Assembly: GCF_007830315.1 (NCBI RefSeq)
Contig: NZ_VLKJ01000003.1
Coordinates: forward strand, 310,001-374,000
Length of the DNA: 64,000 nt
Direction of reading: 5' to 3'
Source: Novosphingobium taihuense
GTDB taxonomy: Bacteria; Pseudomonadota; Alphaproteobacteria; Sphingomonadales; Sphingomonadaceae
This document shows positions 11,345 to 21,006 of the stretch, one piece after another (the stretch's first letter is position 1; the number at the start of each line of letters is the position of its first letter). The position numbers were made by a program, and so were the translations under genes. Below the pieces are notes generated by a model that saw only the letters and a list, made by a program, of their open reading frames with translations, was not told where the DNA came from and ran no database searches.

Positions 11345-11848
11345 CTATGCGTTTTCGACCGAATTTCCAGCATTCGCGCCAAGCTGCTGCAAAGCAGGTC
11401 CATCGACCCGCATGACCGTCCATTCGTCCATGAACCTTGCGCCGAGCGACCTGTAGAAGCCGATGGCAGGCTCGTTCCAGTCAAGCACCGACCATTCCAG
11501 CCGCGCGCAGTCACGCTCCACCGCCAGCGCGGCGAGATGCGAGAGCAACGCCTTGCCAAGGCCGGAGCCACGCGCTTCAGGCTTTACAAACAGGTCCTCG
11601 AGATAGATCCCCGGCTTGCCTTCGAAAGTAGAGAAGTTGTGGAAGAACAGGGCAAAGCCCTGCGCCTTTCCATCAATTTCGCCGATGATCACTTCGGCGT
11701 AGGGACGGGGGCCGAAGAGCTTTGCTTCGAGCACTGCCTCATCGAAACGCACTTCGTGGGCCAGCTTTTCGTATTCGGCCAAAGCGCGGATGAGTTCGGC
11801 AATCAGGGATATGTCAGCAGCGGACGCCGCGCGGATCGAGATGGTCAT
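11345..11848 (-). CDS. GNAT-family N-acetyltransferase (SSAT-like)
   Basis: A 167-residue acetyl-CoA-dependent acetyltransferase. It shows LEDLFVKPEARGSGLGKALL, the acetyl-CoA-binding V-x-x-x-R-G-x-G-x-G/A region, and a C-terminal LDWNEPAIGFYRSLGARFMDEW typical of the spermidine/thialysine acetyltransferase branch. The FFHNFSTFEGKPGIYLED strand also fits that branch. The substrate may be a polyamine or lysine analogue, but this is inferred from subfamily resemblance. Divergent from a lipoprotein gene 57 bp away. Confidence 0.88.
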   Translation of the reverse strand: MTISIRAASAADISLIAELIRALAEYEKLAHEVRFDEAVLEAKLFGPRPYAEVIIGEIDGKAQGFALFFHNFSTFEGKPGIYLEDLFVKPEARGSGLGKALLSHLAALAVERDCARLEWSVLDWNEPAIGFYRSLGARFMDEWTVMRVDGPALQQLGANAGNSVENA

Positions 11849-11905
11849 GGCTTCGGCCTAGCGATTCATGCGGAACCTTGCCAGCCCCGCAGGATTGCAA
11901 AAGAC

Positions 11906-12433
11906 ATGACGACCATGATCCGCGCTGCACTTGCCCCACTCCCCCTGCTCCTGGCACTTGCCGGGTGTACGACAGACGGTGGAGGAACGCGGCCCGAGAG
12001 TGCTCCACACCCTGCGCAGACGCCTCGACAAGAGGCGGTCACCACGCGCATTCTCGATCGTACGGCAGCCGATAAGTTGCTCCAGAATGCAGGTGTCACC
12101 CTGCAATGGATAGACTGGAACACGCGCGGCACTGCCAATGCGCGCAACGATGCCGGGTTGATCAGGCTTACGGCCAGCCAGGCTTCGGCAGCTGGTCCCG
12201 GCCGCCTCTGGCTGGATGGCCGTGTCACGGAAGTGGGAGCAGATTACTTCATCTTCTCGGGCACCATCCGGATCACGGACACGCCCGATCCCGGTCGCAA
12301 GTGCGATGCAACGCGTAACGACTGGCGCTTCGCCGTGACCCAGAACCGCCCCTACTGGCGCCTGCGCACGTTCGAATGGTGCGACGGGCTGACCGACTAC
12401 ATCGACATCTACAAGCCCGCGACCGGGGGCTGA
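11906..12433 (+). CDS. Putative lipoprotein, unknown function
   Basis: A 175-residue protein with a lipoprotein signal: hydrophobic LAPLPLLLALAGC with the lipobox LAGC. The remainder is a small globular domain (ADYFIFSGTIRITDTPDPGRKC, then a second Cys near the end) that I do not recognise beyond similarity to sphingomonad envelope proteins. The frame is open further upstream but the lipobox fixes the start at the ATG at 11906 or 11915. Convergent with ispG, 4 bp between stops. Confidence 0.75.
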   Translation: MTTMIRAALAPLPLLLALAGCTTDGGGTRPESAPHPAQTPRQEAVTTRILDRTAADKLLQNAGVTLQWIDWNTRGTANARNDAGLIRLTASQASAAGPGRLWLDGRVTEVGADYFIFSGTIRITDTPDPGRKCDATRNDWRFAVTQNRPYWRLRTFEWCDGLTDYIDIYKPATGG

Positions 12434-12437
12434 TGGA

Positions 12438-13574
12438 TCACTCCGCCGCTTCGGTCACGTTCCCTGCATCGCTGGTCGCCGCTTCGATCTCTGCTGCCTT
12501 GGCTTCGACCAGCGCGACGATGTGTTCCAGCATGTCCTCGGACTGCACGGTGTGGTCGGTCACGCCCGAGAGATAGACCATGTGCTTGCCATTGCCACCG
12601 CCGGTGAGGCCGATGTCGGTCTCGCGCGCTTCGCCGGGGCCGTTGACGACGCAGCCGAGGACCGAGAGCGAAAGCGGGGTCTTGATATGGCTCAGGCGGC
12701 TTTCGAGGGCTTCCACCGTGCGGATCACGTCAAAGCCCTGCCGTGCGCAGGACGGGCATGACACGACGCGGACGCCGCGGGTTCGCAGGCCAAGCGACTT
12801 GAGGATTTCGAAGCCGACGCGCACTTCCTCTTCCGGTTCGGCCGAAAGCGAGACGCGCAGGGTGTCACCGATGCCGGCCCAGAGAAGGTTGCCGATGCCG
12901 ATGGAGGATTTCACAGTACCGCCGATCAGGCCACCGGCTTCGGTTATGCCCAAGTGCAGCGGGCAATCGACTGCTTCGGCAAGACCCATGTAGGCAGCGA
13001 CGGCGAGGAACACGTCGGAGGCCTTCACGGCGACCTTGTACTCGTGGAAATCGTGATCCTGCAGCAGCTTGATGTGATCGAGCGCAGATTCAACCAGCGC
13101 TTCGGGGCATGGCTCGCCATACTTCTCAAGCAGGTCGCGCTCCAGGCTGCCAGCATTGACGCCGATGCGGATGGCGCAGCCATTGGCCTTGGCGGCACGG
13201 ACCACTTCTGCGACCCGGTCATTGCTGCCGATGTTGCCGGGATTGATGCGCAGGCAAGCCGCACCCGCATCTGCCGCTTCCAGCGCGCGCTTGTAGTGGA
13301 AGTGGATGTCCGCAACGATCGGGATGCGCGCGGCCTTCACGATCTTGCCGAGCGCTGCGGTGCTTTCGACGTCCGGGCACGAGACGCGGATGATGTCTGC
13401 GCCGGCGTCCTCGCAGCGGCGGATCTGGTTGATCGTGGCGACGGGATCGGAGGTCAGCGTGTTCGTCATCGTCTGCACGGTGATCGGGGCATCGCCGCCA
13501 ACGGGGACCGTGCCGACCATGATCTGGCGGCTCTTGCGACGCGCGATATCGCGCCATGGACGGATCGAGGACAT
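12438..13574 (-). CDS. ispG: 4-hydroxy-3-methylbut-2-enyl diphosphate synthase IspG
   Basis: A 378-residue [4Fe-4S] enzyme catalysing the penultimate step of the MEP isoprenoid pathway. The start at 13574 gives [21 protein letters not shown], the family N-terminus; upstream open frame is spurious. The TIM-barrel part contains [14 protein letters not shown] and [10 protein letters not shown]; the cluster ligands are in VSCPSCARQ and [13 protein letters not shown], with the third Cys and the conserved Glu present. It stands alone between a lipoprotein and a GNAT gene. Confidence 0.95.
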   Translation of the reverse strand: MSSIRPWRDIARRKSRQIMVGTVPVGGDAPITVQTMTNTLTSDPVATINQIRRCEDAGADIIRVSCPDVESTAALGKIVKAARIPIVADIHFHYKRALEAADAGAACLRINPGNIGSNDRVAEVVRAAKANGCAIRIGVNAGSLERDLLEKYGEPCPEALVESALDHIKLLQDHDFHEYKVAVKASDVFLAVAAYMGLAEAVDCPLHLGITEAGGLIGGTVKSSIGIGNLLWAGIGDTLRVSLSAEPEEEVRVGFEILKSLGLRTRGVRVVSCPSCARQGFDVIRTVEALESRLSHIKTPLSLSVLGCVVNGPGEARETDIGLTGGGNGKHMVYLSGVTDHTVQSEDMLEHIVALVEAKAAEIEAATSDAGNVTEAAE

Positions 13575-13614
13575 GCCCCCTCTATAGGGTGTCCAGCGCC
13601 TGTCCGGAAGGCTT

Positions 13615-14142
13615 CTAAAGCGACCCTGCGAACATGAACTCGGGATCGCAGTGATCGCCGACCCAGAATTCGATGTCGGCCACCTTTTCAAGGCCATATC
13701 GGCGGTAGAACCGCTGGGCATCGGGGTTGTGGGCATAGACCGAGAGTTGCATCTCGTCGGCCCCCCAGGCCTGCGCCTGCGCAATCGCCCAGTCCATCAG
13801 CCGCGCGCCATGGCCGCGGCCGATAAGGTCTGGATCGGTGTAGAGTTGCTTGAGCTCCATCGGTCGTTCGGCAGTGGTATGCCGGGGCAAGCTGCTGTTG
13901 CGCACGATCTTGCAGAAGCTGGTCAGCCGCCCGTCCTCTTCGATAACCGCGATCTGCATGTCCGGATCGGCAAGTTGCGCGCGAAGTGCAGGTTCGCAAT
14001 GCGTCTCGTCCAGAAAGGTGGCGAGGTTTTCCGAGCTGTAGAGGTGCCCGAACTTCGCGACGAAAGCCCGTCTGCCAAGGTCGACGAGGGCGGTAATGTC
14101 GGCTGAGGTTGCTGGGCGCAGGCTGGCGAGGCTGGACGTCAT
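13615..14142 (-). CDS. GNAT-family N-acetyltransferase
   Basis: A 175-residue acetyltransferase with the acetyl-CoA loop [20 protein letters not shown] and the C-terminal [19 protein letters not shown] motif of the GNAT fold. It is not closely similar to the GNAT enzyme at 11345-11848. The substrate is unknown. It starts 30 bp before ispG on the same strand, so the two could share a transcript. Confidence 0.85.
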   Translation of the reverse strand: MTSSLASLRPATSADITALVDLGRRAFVAKFGHLYSSENLATFLDETHCEPALRAQLADPDMQIAVIEEDGRLTSFCKIVRNSSLPRHTTAERPMELKQLYTDPDLIGRGHGARLMDWAIAQAQAWGADEMQLSVYAHNPDAQRFYRRYGLEKVADIEFWVGDHCDPEFMFAGSL

Positions 14143-14183
14143 GCACGCCCTTTAGCCCGAGCCAGCCAGCAATTCCAAGCGCA

Positions 14184-14615
14184 TCAGCTTCCCTTGGCGT
14201 CCTTCACCTTGGTGTAGGGGACGAACTTGCCCAGCCCGATCGAGCCGCGCCAGAACCCGACGTTGCGATCGACCATGCGCACGATATCGACGCTGCACAG
14301 CTGCGAACCGAAAGGCGTGGTCACCATGATGTCGTTGTCATCAAGCGTGCTGGCACCGGAGTCCGGGCGATTGACCCAGATCGTGTTGCCCGCGTCGTAG
14401 ACGATCGCGGTCTTGTCGTAGATCCGGGTGCTGATCACACGGGGCAGGTAGAGGCAATCCTGCGGCTTGCCAGCGACGCGGCCTTCGAGCGTCTTGGCAA
14501 GTTCCTGCTCTGGGGTGAGACGCGGCTTGGCGTCGGCGGCAGCTCCGGCAAGGAGCAGCGATCCGGCGGCCAGTGCCGCAGCAATCCTGCTGGCGGTATT
14601 CATCATGACTGGCAC
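14184..14615 (-). CDS. Exported protein of unknown function
   Basis: A 143-residue protein with a cleavable signal (AALAAGSLLLAGAAADA). The mature part has two cysteines (DCLYLPR and SQLCSVD) that could form a disulfide, and reads LPRVISTRIYDKTAIVYDAG, a pattern seen in small sphingomonad periplasmic proteins that lack an assigned role. The start may be 14615 or the second of two Met codons at 14606/14603. It lies 86 bp downstream of tldD on the same strand. Confidence 0.7.
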   Translation of the reverse strand: MPVMMNTASRIAAALAAGSLLLAGAAADAKPRLTPEQELAKTLEGRVAGKPQDCLYLPRVISTRIYDKTAIVYDAGNTIWVNRPDSGASTLDDNDIMVTTPFGSQLCSVDIVRMVDRNVGFWRGSIGLGKFVPYTKVKDAKGS

Positions 14616-14701
14616 TTCCTTCTGAGTCGATCCGGGAAGTCTAACGCGGATCGGCTTAACCCGCGCTGACCACGTAACGCCGCAGGCCGGTCAACCCTTC
14701 G

Positions 14702-16141
14702 TCAGGCCGTCCCGCCCACGGTAAGTCCTTCGACCAGCAACGTCGGCTGGCCGACGCCTGCAGGAACGCTCTGCCCGCCCTTGCCGCAGACCCCGACGCC
14801 TTCGTCGAGCGCAAGGTCGTTGCCGATGCCGGTGACCTTGGTGAGGCAGGTCGGGCCATCGCCGATCAGCGTTGCGCCCTTGATCGGCGCGCCCAGCTTG
14901 CCGTTTTCGATGCGATAGGCCTCGGTGCAGGAGAACACGAACTTGCCGCTGGTGATGTCAACCTGGCCGCCGCCAAACGACTTGGCGAAGATGCCGTTCT
15001 TGACGCGGGACAGCAGTTCGGCCGGATCGTCGTTCCCGCCGCGCATGAAGGTGTTGGTCATGCGCGGCATCGGCGCATGGGCAAAGCTTTCGCGCCGCCC
15101 GTTGCCGGTGGGTGCCACGCCCATAAGGCGGGCGTTGAGGCGATCGTGGATATAGCCCTTGAGGATGCCGTCCTCGATCAGCACGTTCTCCTGCGTCGGC
15201 GTCCCCTCGTCATCGATGGAGAGCGAGCCGCGGCGGCCCTGTCCGTTCACGCCGAGCAGGGTGCCGTCGTCGACCACGGTGACGCCGGGCGCAGCCACTC
15301 GCTCGCCGATGCGGCCGGAGAAGGCGCTGGTGCCCTTGCGGTTGAAATCGCCTTCAAGGCCATGGCCGACCGCTTCGTGCAGCAGCACCCCGGGCCAGCC
15401 GGGGCCAAGCAGCACGGTCATCTCGCCGGCAGGGGCGGCAACGGATTCGAGATTGACGAGCGCCTGTGCCAGTGCCTCGTCGATGGCGCGGTTCCACGTC
15501 TCTGGCGAGAACAGGTCGTCATAGAGACGGCGACCGCCAATGCCGAACGAGCCGGTTTCCCGGCGTCCGTTCTGCTCTGCCACGATCGAGACATTGAGGC
15601 GCACCAGAGGGCGCAAGTCATGGGCGACGAAACCGTCGGCGCGCACGATCTCCACCACCGACCATGAGCCGGAGAGCGAGGCCGAAACCTGCGCGACGCG
15701 CGGATCACGGGCACGGGCGGCAGCGTCGATGGTCTCGAGCAGCTTGACCTTGGTTTCGAACGGCACCGCATCGAGCGGCGAGGCCTCGGTATAGAGGTGG
15801 CGATTGTTGTTGCGGGGCGGCGGGGCGGGCTGGCCCTTCGCCGGATCGAGCAGCTTGAGCGTCTCGCCTGCGCGCGCGATGGCGGCGGCGGAAATTTCGT
15901 TGGCGTGGGCAAAGCCGGTCATCTCGCCCGAGACACCGCGAAGGCCGAAGCCCGCATCGCGTGAGTAATCCGCCGTCTTCAGGCGGCCATCGTCAAACCC
16001 GAAGCTCTCGCTGGCGATGAACTGGAGATAGAGTTCGCCATCGTCGCAGGATTTCAGCGCATTGGCGGTAATCGCCTGCGCTTCGTCAGGAGTAAGCAGG
16101 CCGGAGCGGTAGAGCAGCGAGCGGGTGTCGAGATCGGTCAT
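14702..16141 (-). CDS. tldD: Metalloprotease TldD
   Basis: A 479-residue zinc protease subunit that works with PmbA/TldE to degrade unfolded or natural-product peptides through a narrow channel. The zinc motif HEAVGHGLEGD has H255, E256 and H260, and the C-terminal NVLIEDGILKGYIHDRLNA, GNGRRESFAH and SGKFVFSCTEAYRIENGK blocks are intact. The partner gene pmbA is in the same window but 21 kb away, at 36962-38308, so they are not co-transcribed. Confidence 0.94.
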   Translation of the reverse strand: MTDLDTRSLLYRSGLLTPDEAQAITANALKSCDDGELYLQFIASESFGFDDGRLKTADYSRDAGFGLRGVSGEMTGFAHANEISAAAIARAGETLKLLDPAKGQPAPPPRNNNRHLYTEASPLDAVPFETKVKLLETIDAAARARDPRVAQVSASLSGSWSVVEIVRADGFVAHDLRPLVRLNVSIVAEQNGRRETGSFGIGGRRLYDDLFSPETWNRAIDEALAQALVNLESVAAPAGEMTVLLGPGWPGVLLHEAVGHGLEGDFNRKGTSAFSGRIGERVAAPGVTVVDDGTLLGVNGQGRRGSLSIDDEGTPTQENVLIEDGILKGYIHDRLNARLMGVAPTGNGRRESFAHAPMPRMTNTFMRGGNDDPAELLSRVKNGIFAKSFGGGQVDITSGKFVFSCTEAYRIENGKLGAPIKGATLIGDGPTCLTKVTGIGNDLALDEGVGVCGKGGQSVPAGVGQPTLLVEGLTVGGTA

Positions 16142-16197
16142 CAGACCGATATAAGCACTGGGTCACAGAAGGCCAGAGGCGCTTCCGTGACAGGCCT

Positions 16198-16398
16198 TCA
16201 AGCTGCGGCTGCCGTATCGGCCGGACCGCCCTTGAGCACGAAGCGGCGATCGCAGTAGCCGCATTCGACAAAGCCCTTCTCGTCGATCTCGAGCCAGACG
16301 CGGGGGTGGCCGAGCGCGGCGCCGCCACGGATATCAGATGCGCCATCGCACTTTACGCGATGATGATCGGTGTAGACGGTTTCGGGTGCCTGAATCAT
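16198..16398 (-). CDS. Zinc-finger protein (zf-CHCC, NDUFS6-like)
   Basis: A 66-residue protein with C16, H28 and a C-terminal [13 protein letters not shown] (CxxC), the CHCC zinc-binding pattern of the family that includes the mitochondrial complex I subunit NDUFS6. The start at 16398 ([17 protein letters not shown]) is set by family length; the frame upstream is not homologous. In alphaproteobacteria the homologue is a candidate accessory subunit or assembly factor for NADH dehydrogenase. No nuo genes are in the window. Confidence 0.87.
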   Translation of the reverse strand: MIQAPETVYTDHHRVKCDGASDIRGGAALGHPRVWLEIDEKGFVECGYCDRRFVLKGGPADTAAAA

Positions 16399-16469
16399 GG
16401 GCTTGCGGCTAGCAAATCGGCGGGCTTGAGACAATTGCGTTTTCGCTGGCACTGGTGCAGGCAGCGGCC

Positions 16470-17429
16470 ATGGCAAGCACCGACGATACTCCACCCGCAA
16501 TTCGAATTCGCGATCTGGTGAAGCGCTATGCGCCCACGGGCAAGGCACCCGGGAAACTTGCGCTCGACGGCGTGAGCTTCGATGTGCCGCAGGGGCAGAT
16601 CTTCGGCCTGCTCGGCCCGAACGGCGCGGGCAAGTCGACGCTGATCAACACGTTGGCCGGCCTCGTCATGAAGACCTCGGGCAGCGTGGAGATCTGGGGG
16701 CATGACATTGACCACGACGTGCGCAACGCAAAGGCCTCGATCGGCATCGTGCCGCAGGAAATCGTCTTCGACCCGTTCTTCACCCCCGCCGAGGTGCTCG
16801 ACAATCAGGCAGGGCTCTATGGCGTGCCCAAGGCGATGCGCCGGACGATGGAACTGCTGCGCGCGGTCCATCTGGCTGACAAGGCCGATGCCTATGCCCG
16901 CTCGCTGTCGGGCGGCATGAAGCGGCGCTTGCTGATCGCCAAGGCGATGGTCCACGCCCCGCCGGTGCTCGTGCTGGATGAGCCGACCGCCGGGGTCGAC
17001 GTCGAACTGCGTCGGCAGTTGTGGGAGCTGGTCGGCGAACTCAATCGCGACGGGGTGACGGTGGTGCTGACCACGCATTACCTGGAGGAAGCCGAAGAGC
17101 TCTGCGACCGGATCGCGATCATCAATCACGGCAAGCTGATCGCCAACAAGCCCACGCGCGAGCTTGTCGACATGGCGCGGGAAAAGATTGTCGTGCTGAC
17201 GCTGGATCGCAGCGTCGATGCTGCAGTGCAACATCCAGCCTTCCTGAAGAGCGTCGTTTCGGGTGAGCGACAGGTCGAGATCAGTTACGACAAGGACCGG
17301 ATGACGGCCGGCGAAGTCATGTCGCTGGTCCAGGGGCAGGGCTTTGCCATCGTTGATGTTTCGACGCGCGAAGCGGACCTGGAAGACGTCTTTGTCACAC
17401 TGACGAGCCAGCCCAAGGAAGCGGCCTGA
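16470..17429 (+). CDS. ABC transporter ATP-binding protein (ABC-2 type)
   Basis: A 319-residue ATPase with Walker [10 protein letters not shown] (K55), signature [10 protein letters not shown], Walker [13 protein letters not shown] (D170/E171) and switch His in TTHYLEEAE, followed by a C-terminal extension typical of exporters that pair with ABC-2 permeases (YadG/NodI-like). The ATG at 16470 is preferred over a GTG at 16455. No permease gene follows; the next gene is a small convergent gene. Substrate unknown. Confidence 0.88.
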   Translation: MASTDDTPPAIRIRDLVKRYAPTGKAPGKLALDGVSFDVPQGQIFGLLGPNGAGKSTLINTLAGLVMKTSGSVEIWGHDIDHDVRNAKASIGIVPQEIVFDPFFTPAEVLDNQAGLYGVPKAMRRTMELLRAVHLADKADAYARSLSGGMKRRLLIAKAMVHAPPVLVLDEPTAGVDVELRRQLWELVGELNRDGVTVVLTTHYLEEAEELCDRIAIINHGKLIANKPTRELVDMAREKIVVLTLDRSVDAAVQHPAFLKSVVSGERQVEISYDKDRMTAGEVMSLVQGQGFAIVDVSTREADLEDVFVTLTSQPKEAA

Positions 17430-17444
17430 ACTTTCGTTAGGAGC

Positions 17445-17639
17445 TTACAGAAACTTAGGTAAATCGGCGTTCTTCTGCGACGTCTTGCGCCAACCACCGC
17501 GTTCGCGGCGACGAATGGGTGCCCCGCAACGCTTGCACGTTCCGACGAAGGACGAGCCGTCCCATTCCACGCCGGAGCGCTTCGGACGGTGTCGGTCGAA
17601 AAGGCATTGCAGTCTTGCAAAAGGCACAAGGCCCTCCAT
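17445..17639 (-). CDS. Small conserved CxxC protein
   Basis: A 64-residue protein with CLFDRHRPKRSGVEWDG, then FVGTCKRCGAPIRRRERGGWRK. I recognise this layout (C-L-x-x-R-H followed by C-R-x-C-G and a basic tryptophan-containing tail) from short sphingomonad hypothetical proteins. The three cysteines and one histidine could hold zinc. It is convergent with the ABC ATPase gene, 15 bp between stops. Function unknown. Confidence 0.6.
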   Translation of the reverse strand: MEGLVPFARLQCLFDRHRPKRSGVEWDGSSFVGTCKRCGAPIRRRERGGWRKTSQKNADLPKFL

Positions 17640-17831
17640 CGCGGGTAGTAGCTTCTACGTGTAAATACCTACCATGCTGCGTCTGCGAAGCAAGCGACCA
17701 AGATAGTTAAGCAACATTAAATTCAAAATGGACCTTTCCGGCGCCGGCTTTGCCAAGACTTTCCCGATGCATCTCCAGTCGCTAGGGCAGGGCTCGACCA
17801 GTCAATGCAGCGCCGTAAATGGCGTCAGACG

Positions 17832-19466
17832 ATGGAGAACCGCTTGAGCGGCAAGGATAAGGGCGAAAGATCCGCCGGGGTGCAGGACTACCATGACGTG
17901 CTGATCATCGGATCGGGCGCGGCTGGGCTTACTGCTGCCCTGGTGCTTGCCGAGACCTGCCGCGTGCTGGTCCTCGCCAAGGGTGGCCTTGATGGCGGAT
18001 CGACCAACTGGGCGCAGGGCGGCATTGCGGCAGTGCTCGATGCAGGCGATACCTTCGATGACCACATTCGCGACACGATGATCGCCGGGGCCGGTCTCAA
18101 CCGGCGCGAGACGGTCGAATTCGTGGTCGAGAACGCGCCGGAAGCGATTCGCCGTCTCGAACAGCTGGGCGTGCCTTTCAATGCGGAGGCCGGCTCGCTC
18201 CACCTGACGCGCGAAGGCGGCCATTCACATCGCCGCATCGTCCATGTCGACGATGCGACCGGCGCTGCGGTCCAGAAGGCGCTGCTCAAGGCGGCGCGCG
18301 AACATCCCAACGTCACCCTTCTGCCCGGACGCACCTGCATCGACCTGATCACAGGTCGCCACGAGGCTGCGCGCTATTCCGGCTCAGGGCGCGTATGGGG
18401 CGTCTATGCGCTCGACGAAGCAAGCGGCAAGGTCGAGGCGCACACTGCGCGGGCGACCATACTGGCAACGGGCGGTGCCGGGCGTGTCTACCAGTTCAGC
18501 ACTGCACCGCGCGGTGCGACAGGCGATGGCATTGCCATGGCGTGGCGGGCGGGTGCGCGGGTTTCCAACATGGAAATGATGCAGTTTCACCCGACCTGCC
18601 TCTACAACCTGGAGGTCAAGAACTTCCTGATCACCGAGGCGGTGCGTGGCGAGGGCGGGCGGCTGATCAATCCGCGCACAGGCAAGCGCTTCATGGAGTT
18701 CTACGACGCCGAACGGCTGGAACTCGCCCCGCGTGACGTGGTCGCGCGCGCGATCGATGCCGAAATCAAGAAGTTCGGCCTCGACTATGTCCATCTCGAC
18801 ATCAGCCACATGCCCCAAGACTTCGTGCGCGGGCACTTTCCGAACATCTATGAAAAGCTGATGGGCCTTGGCATCGACATGACGCGCCAGCCGATCCCGG
18901 TCGTCCCCGCCCAGCATTACACCTGCGGCGGCGTCCTGATCGATCTCGACGGACGCACGGATCTGCCGGGGCTCTACGCGGCGGGCGAATGCACGGAAAG
19001 CGGGCTGCACGGCGCCAACCGCCTTGCGTCGAACTCGCTGCTCGAATGCTTCGTGTTCGGTGATGCCGCAGCGCGCGACATCCAGCGGCGCTGGGACAGC
19101 TTCGATGCCCCGCCCGAAGTCCGTCCATGGGACGAAAGCCGCGTCACCGATTCCGACGAGGAAGTGGTCATCAAGCAGAACTGGACAGAAATCCGCCGGT
19201 TCATGTGGAACTACGTCGGCATCGTCCGCACGAACAAGAGGCTCGAACGCGCGGCACACCGGATCGCGATGCTGAGCGGCGAGGTCAACGATTACTACGG
19301 CCACTTCCGCGTCACGACCGACCTGATCGAACTGCGCAACCTGCTGCAGAGCGCCGAGCTTATCGTGCGCTCGGCAAGGGCCCGGCACGAAAGCCGGGGC
19401 CTGCACTACACGCTCGACTATCCGCAGACCGACGCTGTGGCGCGCGATACCATCCTTGTACCTTAG
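17832..19466 (+). CDS. nadB: L-aspartate oxidase
   Basis: A flavoprotein of about 544 residues that oxidises L-aspartate to iminoaspartate for de novo NAD synthesis. It begins with a FAD-binding DVLIIGSGAAGLTAAL and has TNWAQGGIAAVLD, the substrate-loop REGGHSHRRIVH, and HYTCGGV and GANRLASNSLLECFVFG, the last being diagnostic of the NadB/succinate dehydrogenase superfamily; the REGGHSHRR segment favours NadB. The start is uncertain: ATG 17805, ATG 17832 or GTG 17880 are in frame with no clear ribosome-binding site. nadA and nadC are not adjacent. Confidence 0.92.
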   Translation: MENRLSGKDKGERSAGVQDYHDVLIIGSGAAGLTAALVLAETCRVLVLAKGGLDGGSTNWAQGGIAAVLDAGDTFDDHIRDTMIAGAGLNRRETVEFVVENAPEAIRRLEQLGVPFNAEAGSLHLTREGGHSHRRIVHVDDATGAAVQKALLKAAREHPNVTLLPGRTCIDLITGRHEAARYSGSGRVWGVYALDEASGKVEAHTARATILATGGAGRVYQFSTAPRGATGDGIAMAWRAGARVSNMEMMQFHPTCLYNLEVKNFLITEAVRGEGGRLINPRTGKRFMEFYDAERLELAPRDVVARAIDAEIKKFGLDYVHLDISHMPQDFVRGHFPNIYEKLMGLGIDMTRQPIPVVPAQHYTCGGVLIDLDGRTDLPGLYAAGECTESGLHGANRLASNSLLECFVFGDAAARDIQRRWDSFDAPPEVRPWDESRVTDSDEEVVIKQNWTEIRRFMWNYVGIVRTNKRLERAAHRIAMLSGEVNDYYGHFRVTTDLIELRNLLQSAELIVRSARARHESRGLHYTLDYPQTDAVARDTILVP

Positions 19467-19990
19467 GCTGCTTCTGCCTCGACGAACTCGGGATAGAACA
19501 CCGGCTCCCTCTTGGACCAGCCTTGCGCGGTTGCGGCCGCTTCGCTGATCGACTGGAGCAGATCGCGGCGGCGGTCGGGGCGGATCACCGGCAGGGCTGC
19601 CGCTCCGCAAAATGCGCCGGGAAGCCACGGCCGGACTTCCGCACCGAGCAATCGCTCGTAGAGAAAGCGATAGGCCGAAAAGCCGGTGAGGCGGTTCTGC
19701 GCAAGGTCGAACGCGGTCAGCCGGACCAGTGGGCCGATGAAGGGTTCAAGGCTGCCGAGGTCCTGCACATCGGGTAGCAACTGGCGCAGCAGGGGAAGTT
19801 CGCGGTAAAGGTCTGCCTGCTTCTCGATCGCGCGAGCTTCGTCGGCACTGCGTGCCCAGCGCCGCAGGGCATCACCGCGTCCACGCACAAGGTCGAGGCT
19901 GCGGCGAATGTAGCGCTGCTCGCACGGAGCGAAGCTTGCGAACTCGCGCAGTTCCGAAATGGTCATGCTGCTTGCGCCGTGATGCGCCAT
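19463..19990 (-). CDS. Conserved hypothetical protein
   Basis: A 175-residue, mostly alpha-helical, soluble protein (ISELREFASFAPCEQRYIRRSLDL at the N-terminus). I recognise no catalytic motif and no signal or membrane segment. The stop overlaps the nadB stop by 4 bp on the opposite strand. The Met at 19966 (MTISELREF) is an alternative start. G+C content and codon use match the neighbours, so it is likely a resident gene. No function is proposed. Confidence 0.6.
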   Translation of the reverse strand: MAHHGASSMTISELREFASFAPCEQRYIRRSLDLVRGRGDALRRWARSADEARAIEKQADLYRELPLLRQLLPDVQDLGSLEPFIGPLVRLTAFDLAQNRLTGFSAYRFLYERLLGAEVRPWLPGAFCGAAALPVIRPDRRRDLLQSISEAAATAQGWSKREPVFYPEFVEAEAA

Positions 19991-20080
19991 GGTCCTGCCC
20001 TCCAGCCGCCCGACTCGTGTCTTGCGGCAGGCTCAGCTTGGCAGATCGTGGTTAACGACGTGTTAGAGGGTCAATCCGAA

Positions 20081-20106
20081 TGCGCTGCGCAAGACTGCGC
20101 AGCGCA
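20081..20106. terminator. Perfect 11-bp hairpin after TSUP gene
   Basis: TGCGCTGCGCA (20081-20091), loop AGAC, then TGCGCAGCGCA (20096-20106). It lies just past the stop of the minus-strand TSUP gene and may end its transcript, though no T-run follows. Confidence 0.5.
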
Positions 20107-20114
20107 AGGCAGGA

Positions 20115-20882
20115 TCATGCAAACGCCTTGTACGCGCCGTAAGCGCTGGTCAGCGTGAGCACGATGCCGACCATGATCAGCATGGTCTTGGCCGGAATGT
20201 GCTTGGCCGCCCAAGCTCCGAATGGAGCGGCTGCAAGTCCGCCGATCAGGAAGCCGAGCGTGGCTCCGGCAACGTCGGCAATGCCAAGGTGCCAGATGAA
20301 CGCCGCAGACACTGTCAGCGTCAGGAAGAATTCGACGGTGTTCACCGTGCCGACAACCTTGCGCGGATCAGCGCCCTGAATCAGCAGGTTGGACGTGACC
20401 ACCGGACCCCAGCCGCCGCCACCAGCGGCATCGAGGAAACCGCCGACGAGACCGAGCGGCGCAACCCAGCCAGCTTCCTTGATCTTGGGCGGATAGAGAA
20501 CGCCCCGGACGAGCAGGTAGATGCCGATACCGCAAAGATAAAGGAGCACCCAGGGCTTCACCAGCGATGCGTCGATCGAGGAGAGGACATAGGCCCCGAG
20601 GATGCCACCAGCCATGCCTGGCAGAAGCAGGCGGAAGAACAATTTCTTGTCGACGTTGCCGTGGAGCAGGTGACTGATGCCCGAGGTTGCCGTGGTGAAG
20701 CATTCGACAATGTGCACGCGTTGCGAGGCCAAGGCTGGCGGCACGCCCAAAACGCCGACGAGCAGGGTGTTCGAAATGACGCCAAAGGCCATGCCCAAGG
20801 CGCCGTCCACCATCTGCGCGGCAAAGCCGACAGCGATGAACGGGAGCAGCGCCGTGAAATCGATACCGGCCAGAAAATCCAT
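20115..20882 (-). CDS. TSUP-family (TauE/SafE) membrane transporter
   Basis: A 255-residue membrane protein with about eight hydrophobic helices in two repeats. The N-terminal block VDGALGMAFGVISNTLL and the second-half LGLVGGFLDAAGGGGWGPV are the glycine-rich signatures of sulfite/organosulfonate exporters of the TSUP family. Substrate not determinable; sulfite, sulfoacetate or related anions are typical. It stands alone between a hypothetical gene and trmB. Confidence 0.88.
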   Translation of the reverse strand: MDFLAGIDFTALLPFIAVGFAAQMVDGALGMAFGVISNTLLVGVLGVPPALASQRVHIVECFTTATSGISHLLHGNVDKKLFFRLLLPGMAGGILGAYVLSSIDASLVKPWVLLYLCGIGIYLLVRGVLYPPKIKEAGWVAPLGLVGGFLDAAGGGGWGPVVTSNLLIQGADPRKVVGTVNTVEFFLTLTVSAAFIWHLGIADVAGATLGFLIGGLAAAPFGAWAAKHIPAKTMLIMVGIVLTLTSAYGAYKAFA

Positions 20883-21006
20883 CGCGAATCCCTTCCCCTG
20901 TCGGGGCGACGATTAGCCGGATTCAATGTCTACCAAAACAGAAGAATTTTTTGCGCGCCACGAACCGCCGCTTTGCTGCGACAGGTTGCAGGCCATCCCC
21001 GCTGGA

